Assembly (NCBI GenBank): GCA_031553505.1
Contig: JAVBLP010000022.1
Coordinates: forward strand, 41,756-105,755
Reading direction: 5' to 3'
Origin: JAVBLP01 sp031553505
Lineage (GTDB): Bacteria; Elusimicrobiota; Endomicrobiia; Endomicrobiales; Endomicrobiaceae
DNA: 64,000 bases
In this document: positions 1 through 10,043 of the stretch, one piece after another
How the letters are laid out: every line of letters starts with the position of its first letter
Numbering within the stretch: position 1 is the first letter of the stretch
Made by a program: the position numbers and the translations under genes
Notes under the pieces: model-generated
Told to the model about the DNA's origin: nothing
Databases searched by the model: none
What the model saw: the letters and a program-made list of their open reading frames with translations, nothing else

Positions 1-3000
1 TATATCAGCATAATACCTGCAGTGACTACCGGCACAAAAAGATCGGAAGAGGCATACTACGGATATGTGCTAAACACGCATAATTTTTCTGCTCAAACAT
101 TTGCTTTAGCACTCGCATCACAGGCTTCATATTTTGAGCTTTCACGAGTATTGATCTCTGCCGCCTCTTCCGGTCTTAATGCTTTAGAGTACAATGAAGA
201 AAACATCGCAGCGCTGCAAAATGCTTTAAGCGGCATGCTTAAGCAGGATGTTAAAGCTGATTTTGGTTTAGAAGAAAGCATTTTAACCCTTCCAAACGGT
301 TTTGTTATTACCCTTCAAAACCGCAACGGGAAAATGAATAACTTAACTTATCCTGATGAGGGTATAGCCGCTTCCAACGGCAGCCGCTTCTCAATCGGTT
401 TAAAGAATTCCGCCGTTTTATCTTTCAATGCCGTAAAAAACACATATTCTTATATCTTCGCGCCCAACACTTATTCCGCTATTAAAAGCATAATGGAGTA
501 CGCCGCCGGAAATAATCTTATAACCGGCGACGGCCTGATATTTGACATTGAAATGTCGGAAGATGTTTACGATAAAATCGACGGTATAGACGCGGAACTG
601 CTTGCCAGAATGCCGGATTTTATGCAGCACGCGGCTTTAAAATACCAGCAGAGGCGCGACAGGCTATCCAAAATTGAAAAAACAGTCTTGGCAAACGCTT
701 TTCTTGCGGCATATTTTCAGTGCGGCATAGATGAAACGCTGCTTGATTACTTCTTTATTGAGCCGGAAAAAAGCAGCTACGAAATGTCAGAAAAAGTTCC
801 GCCCGCCCAGGCTGTTCTTGCCGGCGCGCTCAATAACGAAAAAATTATAAGAGTACCGGTATATCTGATAGGCGAATCATCGGACCTCTATTTAGATTAT
901 GAAGATATTATCGTTAAAAATGCAAAAATACTTCAAAATAGCGAAGAAAGTGTATACCGAAGAGTTAATGCTTTAAAGTATTTACTAAGCGAGAAAGCCG
1001 ATATATCCGCTTATCAATATGATTTGCTGGACATAAGAAAAACACTTGTGAACAATATGAGGGCTATAGCTTCTTACGGCAGCAAGGGCCACAGAAGCGA
1101 TATTGCTTTTGTCGAAGAAGTGATCTCCGACAATATGGATTTATATTCGGATATTATACTCAAATCATTTTTCGGCGGGGATGAATTCACGTATTTATGG
1201 ATTATGCATCACAGGAACGATAAGAGTTTTCTAAAGAGAATTATCGGTAATGAAAAATCATCTTTAAAACTTAAACTTTTTGCTTATATGTATTTGCGGA
1301 TGAATTTTGATAATGTCGATGATGAAAGCGCTTTTTATAATAAATACATGCAAAATTTTGACTTGGCGGATGTCGAAATAAAAAACAGATATGATTTGAT
1401 GGCTGTCATAGCCGGCACGCAGGTATACTTGACACATCTGGCAGACACTTTATTAAAAGGCCGCATAAATATTCATGATAATGACAGAAAACTGATCTAT
1501 TACAGCATTTTAACCGCGGCAATGGTTAAGCCTTCCGAAACGGAGAATGCCATTGCGAATGCAGCATTTGAATTTACCGAAGCCATGAAAAAAGATACGG
1601 TGTTACATGAAGTGGGGCATAATCATTTGTTTGCGCTTGCGGAAAAATCATCTGCCGCGCGCGGAAAATCAATAACCGCAAGGATACTGCACGAACTCTT
1701 TGCTTTTTCAACCATTCCTTTTGTTTACTCATATAAAGAAATTCCAAATCGGACATACTTGTCTTTAGAGCATAAAGCCGCATGGAGCATATTTGCGGTA
1801 TTTGAAAAAGTATTTGAGCTTTCCGGTTATAAGAAACATGTGAGTTGGGCTGCTTTCATGATGGAGGCGATAGTAAGATACTTTGAGTCGGAAAGCTTAA
1901 AAAAAGATTTTACGGACATGCAGGCGGCGCTGCTTGATATTATGGCAGGTATCGTAGAGAAAGAAAGCGGGTCGGATATAAGCAAAAACACATTGAAAAG
2001 ATTATATGCTCTGGCAAGCAGCGCTAAAAAAAATGAGATCGTTCTTGAAGACGACACGGATACTGAAATAGACTTTCAGGATGTTGCGCTGATAAAAATG
2101 CAGCCTGACGGGAATGTTTTGATTACGAAGGATAAAGACGGCGCCGTGTTTATGATAAACGGCGGGAATATATATTCTATCGAAGACGGCAGAGGCGCCT
2201 ATATTTTGGATAGCAGGCTGTTTGTAAGTTTGGCTGACGATACGCTGCATATAGAAAAAAAATCCGGAGACGCGGCATCTGTCGAATATATAAGTTTGGC
2301 TCCGGCTATGTATAGAATATGGGATTCCGCCGATGTCGCGGTTAGGGAAGTTGTCAGACAGCTTGAAAGGTCCGGAATAAAGCAGGCGAATATTTTTGAC
2401 GAAAATAACAAGGCGGAAGTAAATGTGATTCTTTCGGCAGCTCAAAAAGAATACAAAATAAAATTTACCGTTAAGGAAATTGCCCGGGCATGGGGCGAAA
2501 ATGCGTTAGCGGAAAAAGCATCCATAACTATTCCGGTTAAAAAAGGCATTGCGGGAGAGAATTCCGCCGTGAATGAAGCCGAAGAGTATGCCTTTAATGA
2601 AAACGTTATCCGCCTTTTAATGGAAAATATAAATGACGAAAATGGCGATATATATGTAAAAGCAAGCAACTTAAAAGAATTAATCAGGCACGGCGTAGGT
2701 TTTCGCGAAATTGCGGAAAATGCGATTGATATCAGGCATCAGTTGAATAATAATAAAGCCGCCATAGACGGTCCATTCACAACTCTGTATGCGGACTCTC
2801 TTACTTTGGTTGAAGAACTGATAGCGGATAATTTACCGTACTATTTTGAAAACAGCCGTAATTTAGGCCTTTTGGAAAAAGAATTCAGCGGCGATGAAAT
2901 ACGCTTTTTGGAAGTGATAAGATCTAGAAATGACGAAGATAAGCTGATTGAAACTGCCGAAAAAGAAGATACCGGAATAAAATTCAGGCTTTTTGCTTTT

Positions 3001-6000
3001 ATGTACTTGATGAAAAATTTTTACGAGCCATATTTGCAAAATGATTTTTTAAATAAACTTTTGCTTGAGGCTGAAGACATTCTTGATATTAACGTAGAAA
3101 GCAATTTTGACTTAAAAGCATATATAGCAGGCTGCAAATTGCTGTACTCCAAAGATCTTAATTCTGTTTTAGGCATTAAGATAAACAATTCGGATGATAT
3201 GCTGATTTGGAATTATGTAAGTAAGGCGGTTTTTACGGAAAAAAATAAAGATGAGCCGAATGAGACAGCGAATTCCAATTTTGAATTTGTTAAAGTTGAA
3301 ACGAAGACCGCAGTGCATGAAATAGCGCATAATTTTTTAGATATGATTGAAAAAAGCACGTTTACGGGTTTTAACAGTCATATTTCGATAAGAATTTTAC
3401 ACGAACTATTTGCCTACGGGTCGGAAGATTTCTTCGACCGGCGCAAATACATATTTGCCAGGCTTCCCAGATTCTCCCTGGAACATGATATCGCCGTGTC
3501 GCTGCTTAACGCCGCCGCAAACGTCCCAAGATACGTCGGAATTGGAAGATTATGCAACTGGCCTGCCGTCCTTCTTAAAACCATAGTGTTTTATTTTAAA
3601 AAATCCGCGGAAAAAGCAAGGAACGCCGATGTTGCCGAAGGTTTTTCCGAGCAGTATGCCGAATTGATACAAACAAAAACAAATAAAAAGTTTTCAAAAT
3701 TGTTTATAAAAAATTTATTTAAACTGATGTACAGCGGAAAAAGAAGCAACTTGCTGCTGGTAAACGGGATTTTTAAAACTTCTGTTGCAAATTTACCGGT
3801 ATTCATAAAAGAAACGTCCGTTGAAAATGTGATTATGCTGGAAAAAGATGCTGACGGCGCGCTTTCCGCCGAAATAAACGGCGTAAACTACGATATTACG
3901 CAGGAATGGCTTGTTTTGGGAAACGGAAACGTAAGAATACGCAGCATTGGTAAAGAAGTTGAAATCGAAGAGCTGAAAGGGTATGCGGTTTATATCGATT
4001 ATTTAAACTTTGATAAACAAGCTGAAAAGCTTACTGCCGAAGAAAAAAGGAATGCCATTAAAGAGGTAGCCAGACAGTTCGAAAGATCCGGATTGTTTCC
4101 CGAGATATACATGTATGAAAGCGATTCGGACGAAGTCGAAAATATCCTCCTGCTTGCGGAAAGAAAATATGGTATAAAATTTTCAAAAGATGAAGTTATA
4201 AGCGAAATGATTGCCGATAAATCTGCTAATGCTGCCGCCTCGGCCGGACTGAGATCTTTTGTTTTGCCGGGTTTTGAAACTGTTGCCGTCACCGACGCAA
4301 ACCGGATAAAAGATATTTCCAACGATATATTTTTCGGGCTTCTCTGGGAAGGTTTTAACTTCAAACACAGTATTGCCGAAAACCTTGAAGTGCTTTTAAA
4401 CGTTGCGGGATATTCAAAAGAAACCGCTGATAAAATAAAAGAAGATTTTATATACCGTTTCGGAATCAGCGAGCGAAACCTCAACGTTTTAAAGAAAAGA
4501 TATAATCCTGCATTCCGGCAGGCGGCGGAAGAATTGTACGCGGAAGGCGTTTCTCAGGGGCTTAAAGACAGGGATACCCTTGAAAGGCGCATTACAGCGA
4601 AAGGCTATCTCAATGCAAGAGAGATAGCTAACCATTTTAACCTTTCCGCGCAGGTTTTGCATTTCGCGGAGCACAAAGGCATTACGTATAAAACTAATAA
4701 TAATTACCAAAAATATGTCGAAACATTTCATAATAAGGTTTTGAAAAGGCGCATAAGGCTTTCCACTCATCAGGCCGTTGTGGATAATGAGCGCGAACTT
4801 AACAGGCTTGCGTTGAAATTTTATTTAAACGGTTCCAAAAAGCTGTTTTCCGCGGATGAAAGTTTCAGGAACAATCCGAAATTTGACGAAATTGTGGCAA
4901 GTATGCATTTCGCGAAAAATAAAGTCCGCGGCATCAAAGACGCATTTTTTGATATTTTCGGGGACAGCGTAATGGAAATGAATGTGAAAGAAAACAACGC
5001 CGATGCCATTGCCGCTGAGGCGCAGACAGTTGTAAGCGAAGGGCTTAATTCTCCCGGCGCTTTCAAAAAAATACAAAGGATTGAAAGAATATACTCCTCA
5101 AACGGCAGTTATAAATCTTCGGATAACGATCTTGTCAGGATACTTTTAGAACTCGGCTATGCTAAAGAACGCGCGTATAAAGTTTACTCGGCGGTAAACA
5201 TGCAGTTTCACAGGCACGGCAAAACGATGTTTAGCCTTCCGGATTTTAAAGGCAATTATAAACTTTTCAGCCCTTTCAAGCCCGCAGTACTGCCGGAAAA
5301 TGAATATATGGTTGACAAAATGGTTAACGAAGGCGAACCTCTTCTGAAAATTCTGTTTAAAATAGCTGTTGCCGAGTTTTTCGGCAGCTTAAGCTTTGAT
5401 TTCAGCAGAAGGCATCCCGCGGACCGGAAAATATTTGGCAGCGTGTTTGATAATGAGGTAAGCGAAAAAATTCCTTATATGTATCAAAAGCATGATAATG
5501 ATAAAGATTTTTTTGCGGACGGCGCTCTTGCGGTTACCATGTATACATATATGGGGGCATTCGCCGGTTTTATAACGGGTATCGGCCGCATCGCGGGTTT
5601 AATCATCGGAAGCACCCTCACAGGAGGCGTTGAGCTTGCCGCGGCTTTAGGCATAGCCGTTGTCAGCGCCGTTATCGCCGGCATAGCGGCAAATACAGCC
5701 GTGCATATGCTTGTGGACAGCAGGGCCGTTAAAGAAAAAATCGCTTTAAAAGACCTTGAACCTTACGGCATTGAAAAAGTTAAGGAGTATGTAAATGATT
5801 CTTACGGGTTTGAAAACATTGACGAATATATCAATGTGCCTGTCATAGTTGTAGATAAAAAGCCCGCAAATCCGGAAGAATTTGGTTTTGTAAATTCTGG
5901 CGTAAAAACCGGAAGAAAAAGCGTATGGATAAGCACAAAAACAAAAGCTCTCGTGATTTTTTCCGAGCGCCCCGTGGAGGAAATAGAAAACGTTATCCTC

Positions 6001-7632
6001 GCAGAGGGAAATAAAAAATTCCTAAAAAGCGCGTCAAAACTTATTTATAAAAGCACCGGCGTCAGGCTTAACAGCAAAAATTTTGATGTTTCTTGGACAA
6101 AAGTCATAAATTCAAAGGCTAAAGGCATATCTTATGACGAAAGGGGAAACGTAAGAGCGCGCATAAATATTTTGGATTTAGATGAAAGGCAGGAAACCGC
6201 GGATTTTATCGCAGCCGCAAATGAAATCAAAAGGGCTGATAAAGCCGCCGCGGTTGAAAGCATATACTTTATCATAGATGACCTTGATTCTCTTGAAAAT
6301 TTCGGAGCGATGCTTGAAAATTTTCAAAAGTTCGGAAACGGGCAGTTGATCGTAGACCGTAATGATTTAATAGAAGCGCTGACTTTAAGCCAGATGGAAA
6401 AGTTTTTTGAAGTTGCGCATGCCAACGGCATCAAAGTTTACGCTGATATTACGCAAGACTACGGCTACGGAAGCGCAGGGCGCCTTTCAGATATGGGTTT
6501 TGATGGTTACTTTTACCATAACAATGAAGAGCAGTCCTACGCGGTGAGGGATTTTATTATGGCGTCAGACACATGGGTAAGTTATATAAAAGAATATTCA
6601 TCCGCGCCGGAATTGCGCATCCAGCTTAAAGAAGCGGAAGAGTCCGCCTTTGTGCTGGGGGTAAAAGATATTTCCAGGGTGCTGGTTGACGGAAATGTTA
6701 CTGCGGCGGAAAAAAGCTGGATAAGGAGCCTTTTGAAAGGCGATAATTTGTTGGGCATACTGGATAAAAAAGGATATACCAGAAAATCTTTAACTGACAC
6801 GGCTTACGCCTTTAACAGCAAGCATATCCCGCAGCTTGACAGGGTAAACGGCGAAAGGCAAAAAGAAGAGATTTTTGACGCTTTGGTTTATTTTGATATA
6901 GAAGGAGCTAAAGAGGCAATGAATCTTAACGATGACAATCCGGTAAGCATATATCTCAATAACATAGCCGCGCGTACGGATTCCGCGGACAAACCGGAAG
7001 CTTTCCAGCGTATTTTTTTGGAGTCTGTTTTTGAGAGGATGCTCGCGCAACAGCAGACAGAAGGCGCGCTGGTAAATAAAGATTTTGAAAAAATTCTCGG
7101 CAAAGCTTTAAGAGAGAAGCTTGCGGCAGTTCCCGCTGATAATATAATTAAAGTTGATTTCGGCGGTTATAAAGCTGAAAAAGTTGCGGAAGCGCAGGGC
7201 AAAGCCGATGCTTCCGTAGCCAATATGGTTGAAATACAAAATGCCGCAGATAAGTTTAAGGCGGAAGTAAGAGAAAGATACAAAGAAAGAACAAGCTTTG
7301 AATACTGCTACAAAGAAGCTTTAAAATACAGCGGGTATGATAAACAGCTTACTAGAAAAGAAGGCAAAATAGTGGAAAAAGAAGCCAAAAGGATGCAAAA
7401 GCAGATGAAAAAAATTTCCTTTAGCGAATTTTTGCAGATTGAACTTGATAAAGAGATGCGCGAAGCCGCAAAACTTGCTTTTGACTCCCGCGATAAAAAT
7501 ACCGAGGCTTTGGCAAAAATCATACAGTTTATACCCGCTCTTGCCGATGTCAAAATGAAAGTGGAATTTAAGAGTGAAACGCTAAAAGAGTTTGACACAA
7601 GAAACATGAAAACCGTTTTAACGCAGGCGTAA
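1..7632 (+). CDS. Giant protein with duplicated HEXXH modules (5'-partial)
   Basis: I do not recognise a named family. The frame is open to the left edge; the first in-frame start-type codon is GTG at 22, with no signal peptide, so the gene probably begins outside the window. Residues are counted from GTG 22 (2536 aa). HEVGH lies at 529-533 and HEIAH at 1099-1103. Each is followed 28 residues after its first His by HELFA and 55-56 residues after by SLEH, so a block of about 570 residues is duplicated; the ERSG segments near 774 and 1346 repeat at the same offset. This pattern suggests gluzincin-like metallopeptidase modules (HEXXH plus a downstream Glu), which is inference. Residues about 1834-1897 are hydrophobic and Gly/Ala-rich, probably membrane-inserting. 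Residues about 2074-2180 look like an alpha/beta-barrel fragment. The C-terminus from about 2400 is charged and helical. A terminator follows. Confidence 0.75.
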   Translation, partial: YISIIPAVTTGTKRSEEAYYGYVLNTHNFSAQTFALALASQASYFELSRVLISAASSGLNALEYNEENIAALQNALSGMLKQDVKADFGLEESILTLPNGFVITLQNRNGKMNNLTYPDEGIAASNGSRFSIGLKNSAVLSFNAVKNTYSYIFAPNTYSAIKSIMEYAAGNNLITGDGLIFDIEMSEDVYDKIDGIDAELLARMPDFMQHAALKYQQRRDRLSKIEKTVLANAFLAAYFQCGIDETLLDYFFIEPEKSSYEMSEKVPPAQAVLAGALNNEKIIRVPVYLIGESSDLYLDYEDIIVKNAKILQNSEESVYRRVNALKYLLSEKADISAYQYDLLDIRKTLVNNMRAIASYGSKGHRSDIAFVEEVISDNMDLYSDIILKSFFGGDEFTYLWIMHHRNDKSFLKRIIGNEKSSLKLKLFAYMYLRMNFDNVDDESAFYNKYMQNFDLADVEIKNRYDLMAVIAGTQVYLTHLADTLLKGRINIHDNDRKLIYYSILTAAMVKPSETENAIANAAFEFTEAMKKDTVLHEVGHNHLFALAEKSSAARGKSITARILHELFAFSTIPFVYSYKEIPNRTYLSLEHKAAWSIFAVFEKVFELSGYKKHVSWAAFMMEAIVRYFESESLKKDFTDMQAALLDIMAGIVEKESGSDISKNTLKRLYALASSAKKNEIVLEDDTDTEIDFQDVALIKMQPDGNVLITKDKDGAVFMINGGNIYSIEDGRGAYILDSRLFVSLADDTLHIEKKSGDAASVEYISLAPAMYRIWDSADVAVREVVRQLERSGIKQANIFDENNKAEVNVILSAAQKEYKIKFTVKEIARAWGENALAEKASITIPVKKGIAGENSAVNEAEEYAFNENVIRLLMENINDENGDIYVKASNLKELIRHGVGFREIAENAIDIRHQLNNNKAAIDGPFTTLYADSLTLVEELIADNLPYYFENSRNLGLLEKEFSGDEIRFLEVIRSRNDEDKLIETAEKEDTGIKFRLFAFMYLMKNFYEPYLQNDFLNKLLLEAEDILDINVESNFDLKAYIAGCKLLYSKDLNSVLGIKINNSDDMLIWNYVSKAVFTEKNKDEPNETANSNFEFVKVETKTAVHEIAHNFLDMIEKSTFTGFNSHISIRILHELFAYGSEDFFDRRKYIFARLPRFSLEHDIAVSLLNAAANVPRYVGIGRLCNWPAVLLKTIVFYFKKSAEKARNADVAEGFSEQYAELIQTKTNKKFSKLFIKNLFKLMYSGKRSNLLLVNGIFKTSVANLPVFIKETSVENVIMLEKDADGALSAEINGVNYDITQEWLVLGNGNVRIRSIGKEVEIEELKGYAVYIDYLNFDKQAEKLTAEEKRNAIKEVARQFERSGLFPEIYMYESDSDEVENILLLAERKYGIKFSKDEVISEMIADKSANAAASAGLRSFVLPGFETVAVTDANRIKDISNDIFFGLLWEGFNFKHSIAENLEVLLNVAGYSKETADKIKEDFIYRFGISERNLNVLKKRYNPAFRQAAEELYAEGVSQGLKDRDTLERRITAKGYLNAREIANHFNLSAQVLHFAEHKGITYKTNNNYQKYVETFHNKVLKRRIRLSTHQAVVDNERELNRLALKFYLNGSKKLFSADESFRNNPKFDEIVASMHFAKNKVRGIKDAFFDIFGDSVMEMNVKENNADAIAAEAQTVVSEGLNSPGAFKKIQRIERIYSSNGSYKSSDNDLVRILLELGYAKERAYKVYSAVNMQFHRHGKTMFSLPDFKGNYKLFSPFKPAVLPENEYMVDKMVNEGEPLLKILFKIAVAEFFGSLSFDFSRRHPADRKIFGSVFDNEVSEKIPYMYQKHDNDKDFFADGALAVTMYTYMGAFAGFITGIGRIAGLIIGSTLTGGVELAAALGIAVVSAVIAGIAANTAVHMLVDSRAVKEKIALKDLEPYGIEKVKEYVNDSYGFENIDEYINVPVIVVDKKPANPEEFGFVNSGVKTGRKSVWISTKTKALVIFSERPVEEIENVILAEGNKKFLKSASKLIYKSTGVRLNSKNFDVSWTKVINSKAKGISYDERGNVRARINILDLDERQETADFIAAANEIKRADKAAAVESIYFIIDDLDSLENFGAMLENFQKFGNGQLIVDRNDLIEALTLSQMEKFFEVAHANGIKVYADITQDYGYGSAGRLSDMGFDGYFYHNNEEQSYAVRDFIMASDTWVSYIKEYSSAPELRIQLKEAEESAFVLGVKDISRVLVDGNVTAAEKSWIRSLLKGDNLLGILDKKGYTRKSLTDTAYAFNSKHIPQLDRVNGERQKEEIFDALVYFDIEGAKEAMNLNDDNPVSIYLNNIAARTDSADKPEAFQRIFLESVFERMLAQQQTEGALVNKDFEKILGKALREKLAAVPADNIIKVDFGGYKAEKVAEAQGKADASVANMVEIQNAADKFKAEVRERYKERTSFEYCYKEALKYSGYDKQLTRKEGKIVEKEAKRMQKQMKKISFSEFLQIELDKEMREAAKLAFDSRDKNTEALAKIIQFIPALADVKMKVEFKSETLKEFDTRNMKTVLTQA

Positions 7633-7643
7633 AAAGACAGGAT

Positions 7644-7671
7644 TTGAATATGTTTTATAGTTTGATATAAT
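7644..7671 (+). promoter_or_regulatory. Possible promoter just before a hairpin
   Basis: TTGAAT (7644-7649) and TATAAT (7666-7671) are 16 bp apart. The predicted transcript start would fall at the terminator hairpin that closes the giant gene. It may be a chance AT-rich match or a weak promoter for the pheA operon. Confidence 0.3.
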
Positions 7672-7704
7672 AAATACGCCTCCTTTTTATAGGAGGCTTA
7701 TTTA
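7671..7704 (+). terminator. Terminator after the giant gene
   Basis: GCCTCC (7678-7683) pairs with GGAGGC (7692-7697) around an 8-nt loop. The outer AT arms (7671-7676 with 7699-7704) extend the stem. The AT arms on both sides suggest it could work in either direction. Confidence 0.7.
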
Positions 7705-7816
7705 TTAAATGCGGTAAAAATGCAAATAGGCTAATAGACAGAAGCGAAGAATGGCAAAGTTTTTGGCGTCATTTGCAACCTTAGTATGGCAGCAGGCGGT
7801 AATTATAAAGGAAAAT

Positions 7817-8878
7817 ATGAAAACGAAACTGAATTCTGTAAGAAAATCGATAGACAAAGTGGATAAAGACATAGTAAAGCTTCTTGATAAAAGGGCGAAA
7901 CTCGCCCTTGAAGCCGGAAAAGCAAAAGGCGTTTCGGGCAAAACCGTTTACGTGCCTTCCCGCGAAAGGGATGTCTTAAATAAAGTCACTTCAGGGAAAA
8001 ACACTTTAAGCGCGGATTCGCTGGAAGCGATATATACAGAAATTATAGGCGCGTGCCGCAACCTTGAATCTCCCGCGAAAATCGCTTTTTTGGGCCCGTG
8101 GGCGACTTTTACGCATCAGGCGGCTATGAAAAAATTTGGTTCTTCGGCGTATTTTGTGCCGTGCGCTTTGCCTCACGAAGTGCTTGGCGAGGTTGAAAGC
8201 GGCAGGGCGGATTTCGGCATTATACCGGTTGAAAACTCTAATGAAGGCTCCGTCAGCGTTACCCTTGACATACTTGCCGATACGGAACTTTCCGTCTGTG
8301 GCGAGGTAAGCTTAAAAATAGAACAATGCTTTTTGGTCAGCGACTCAAAAGCGAAAATAACAAGAATATATTCACATCCGCACGCTCTGGCACAGTGCAG
8401 GCAGTGGCTCAATAAGCATTATTCGGATGCCGAACTTGTGCCGGTTTCTTCCACCGCGGAAGCGGCAAAAACCGCCGCGAAAAGCAGCCACTCGGCAGCG
8501 ATAGCTTCGGAAGCGGCCGGAAAGATATACGGTATGTACGTTTTACATAAAGGCATACAGGATAACAGGCAGAACTGGACAAGGTTTTTTGTAGTCGGTA
8601 ATACACAAACAAACCCAAGCGGAAAAGATAAAACAACTTTAATATTTATGCTGAAAGATAAAATCGGCGCGCTTTACGAAATTTTAGGGATTTTTAACAA
8701 AAATAAAGTTAATTTAACAAAAATAGAATCCCGCCCCACAAAGAAAAAAGCGTGGGAGTATATGTTTTTCGCGGATTTGGAAGGGCATATGGCGGACAAA
8801 AAAACGGCAAAAACGGTTGAAGAACTTAAAAAATCGTGCGTATTCGTAAAAGTTTTGGGTTCTTACCCCAAAGCTTAA
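7817..8878 (+). CDS. pheA: Bifunctional chorismate mutase / prephenate dehydratase
   Basis: This enzyme converts chorismate to prephenate and then to phenylpyruvate, the committed branch to phenylalanine, in the cytoplasm. An N-terminal AroQ-type chorismate mutase helix region (about 1-90) precedes the prephenate dehydratase domain, which carries the signature TRF at residues 255-257. A C-terminal ACT domain has an ESRP motif, the usual site of feedback control by phenylalanine. The 353-aa length is normal for P-proteins. I chose ATG 7817 because AAAGGA lies just upstream and the 22 extra residues from ATG 7751 do not match the family. It is the first gene of an aromatic amino-acid operon, 22 nt before the aminotransferase. 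Confidence 0.95.
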   Translation: MKTKLNSVRKSIDKVDKDIVKLLDKRAKLALEAGKAKGVSGKTVYVPSRERDVLNKVTSGKNTLSADSLEAIYTEIIGACRNLESPAKIAFLGPWATFTHQAAMKKFGSSAYFVPCALPHEVLGEVESGRADFGIIPVENSNEGSVSVTLDILADTELSVCGEVSLKIEQCFLVSDSKAKITRIYSHPHALAQCRQWLNKHYSDAELVPVSSTAEAAKTAAKSSHSAAIASEAAGKIYGMYVLHKGIQDNRQNWTRFFVVGNTQTNPSGKDKTTLIFMLKDKIGALYEILGIFNKNKVNLTKIESRPTKKKAWEYMFFADLEGHMADKKTAKTVEELKKSCVFVKVLGSYPKA

Positions 8879-8900
8879 AAAACGTAAGAGGTAAAATACT

Positions 8901-10022
8901 ATGGAAATCACAAAAATAATCAGACAGAGTTGCGCGGGTTTTAAGCCTTACGTGGCCGGCAAGCCCGTTGAAACGATCAAAAGAGAGCTCGGTTTAAAAG
9001 AAGTGGTTAAGCTCGCTTCAAACGAAAACCCTTTGGGCCCTTCAAAAATGGCGGTTAAAGCGATAAAAGAAAATCTTAAAAATATATATTTTTATCCCGA
9101 TTCAAACGCTTATGAGCTAAAACAGGCTTTGGCGGAGCGATACCGGCTCCCAACCGGAAAAATATTTACGGGAGCGGGCGGAGATGAAATAATTGAGCTT
9201 CTGGCGAAACTGTTTTTTAACCCGGAAGACGAAATAGTGATGTCAAGACACTCATTTATCAGGTACGGAATGGCGGCGCAGCTTATGGGTTCAAAAGCTG
9301 TTGTCGTGCCGATGAAAGGCGGCCTTAAACACAATTTGGAAGCTATGGGCATGGCTTGCACGAAAGAGACGAAAGCGGTTTTTATAACAAGCCCCAACAA
9401 CCCTACGGGCACATATAACACGAAAGCGGAGCTTGAAGAGTTTTTAAGAAAGCTCCCTGAAAACAAGTTTGGCGTTAAGCCTCTTGTGATACTTGACGAG
9501 GCGTATTTTGAGTATGCCCAGTATGAACAGGATTACCCTGACGGCTTGGATTACCTGGAAAAAAATCCGAACCTCATAATTTTCAGGACTTTTTCGAAAA
9601 TTTACGGGCTTGCGGGTTTGCGCGTAGGTTACGGTTTTGCGGATGAGTGCGTTGTGGATTATATCGAAAGGACAAGGCCTCCTTTTAACGTAAATCTTTT
9701 GGCGCAGGTTGCGGCAACGGCAAGCATTAAGGATGAAAAGCAGGTTAAAAAAGGCCAAAAGCTGATGAAGAAGGAAAAAAAGTACTTGTATAAAGAACTT
9801 AAAAAGCTTGATATAGATTATATACCTTCAGCGGCAAATTTTATACTTATAGACACGCACCCTTCAACCGGCAAAGATATGTTTAACGCTTTGCTTAAAG
9901 AAGGCGTTATAACAAGATCTATGGATGAGTACGACCTTGCAAGCTGGCTCAGGGTTACGATAGGTTTGCACAAAGAAAACAAGATGTTTATTAAAAAACT
10001 AAAAAAGGTTTTAGGAAAGTAA
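8901..10022 (+). CDS. hisC: HisC-family PLP aminotransferase, probably aromatic
   Basis: A fold-type I PLP-dependent aminotransferase of the histidinol-phosphate aminotransferase family, 373 aa. Visible family features are SNENPLGPS near the N-terminus, SPNNPTGT in the middle, and FSKIYGLAGLRVGYG, whose Lys233 should form the Schiff base with PLP. It lies between pheA and the DAHP synthase gene, with no histidine genes nearby. From context it probably transaminates phenylpyruvate and hydroxyphenylpyruvate, the last step to Phe and Tyr; HisC relatives are known to do this in other bacteria. A dual role in histidine synthesis is possible. The family call is firm; the substrate is inferred. Confidence 0.88.
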   Translation: MEITKIIRQSCAGFKPYVAGKPVETIKRELGLKEVVKLASNENPLGPSKMAVKAIKENLKNIYFYPDSNAYELKQALAERYRLPTGKIFTGAGGDEIIELLAKLFFNPEDEIVMSRHSFIRYGMAAQLMGSKAVVVPMKGGLKHNLEAMGMACTKETKAVFITSPNNPTGTYNTKAELEEFLRKLPENKFGVKPLVILDEAYFEYAQYEQDYPDGLDYLEKNPNLIIFRTFSKIYGLAGLRVGYGFADECVVDYIERTRPPFNVNLLAQVAATASIKDEKQVKKGQKLMKKEKKYLYKELKKLDIDYIPSAANFILIDTHPSTGKDMFNALLKEGVITRSMDEYDLASWLRVTIGLHKENKMFIKKLKKVLGK

Positions 10023-10043
10023 CACTTAAAAGGAAAAGTTAAA

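Noticed and set aside
1..24. Similarity of the first bases (AATACCTGCA before GTG 22) to the leaderless start at 41513-41525
   Set aside because: The reading frame is open to the window edge and the protein lacks a signal peptide, so a real gene start here is doubtful; the match is probably chance.
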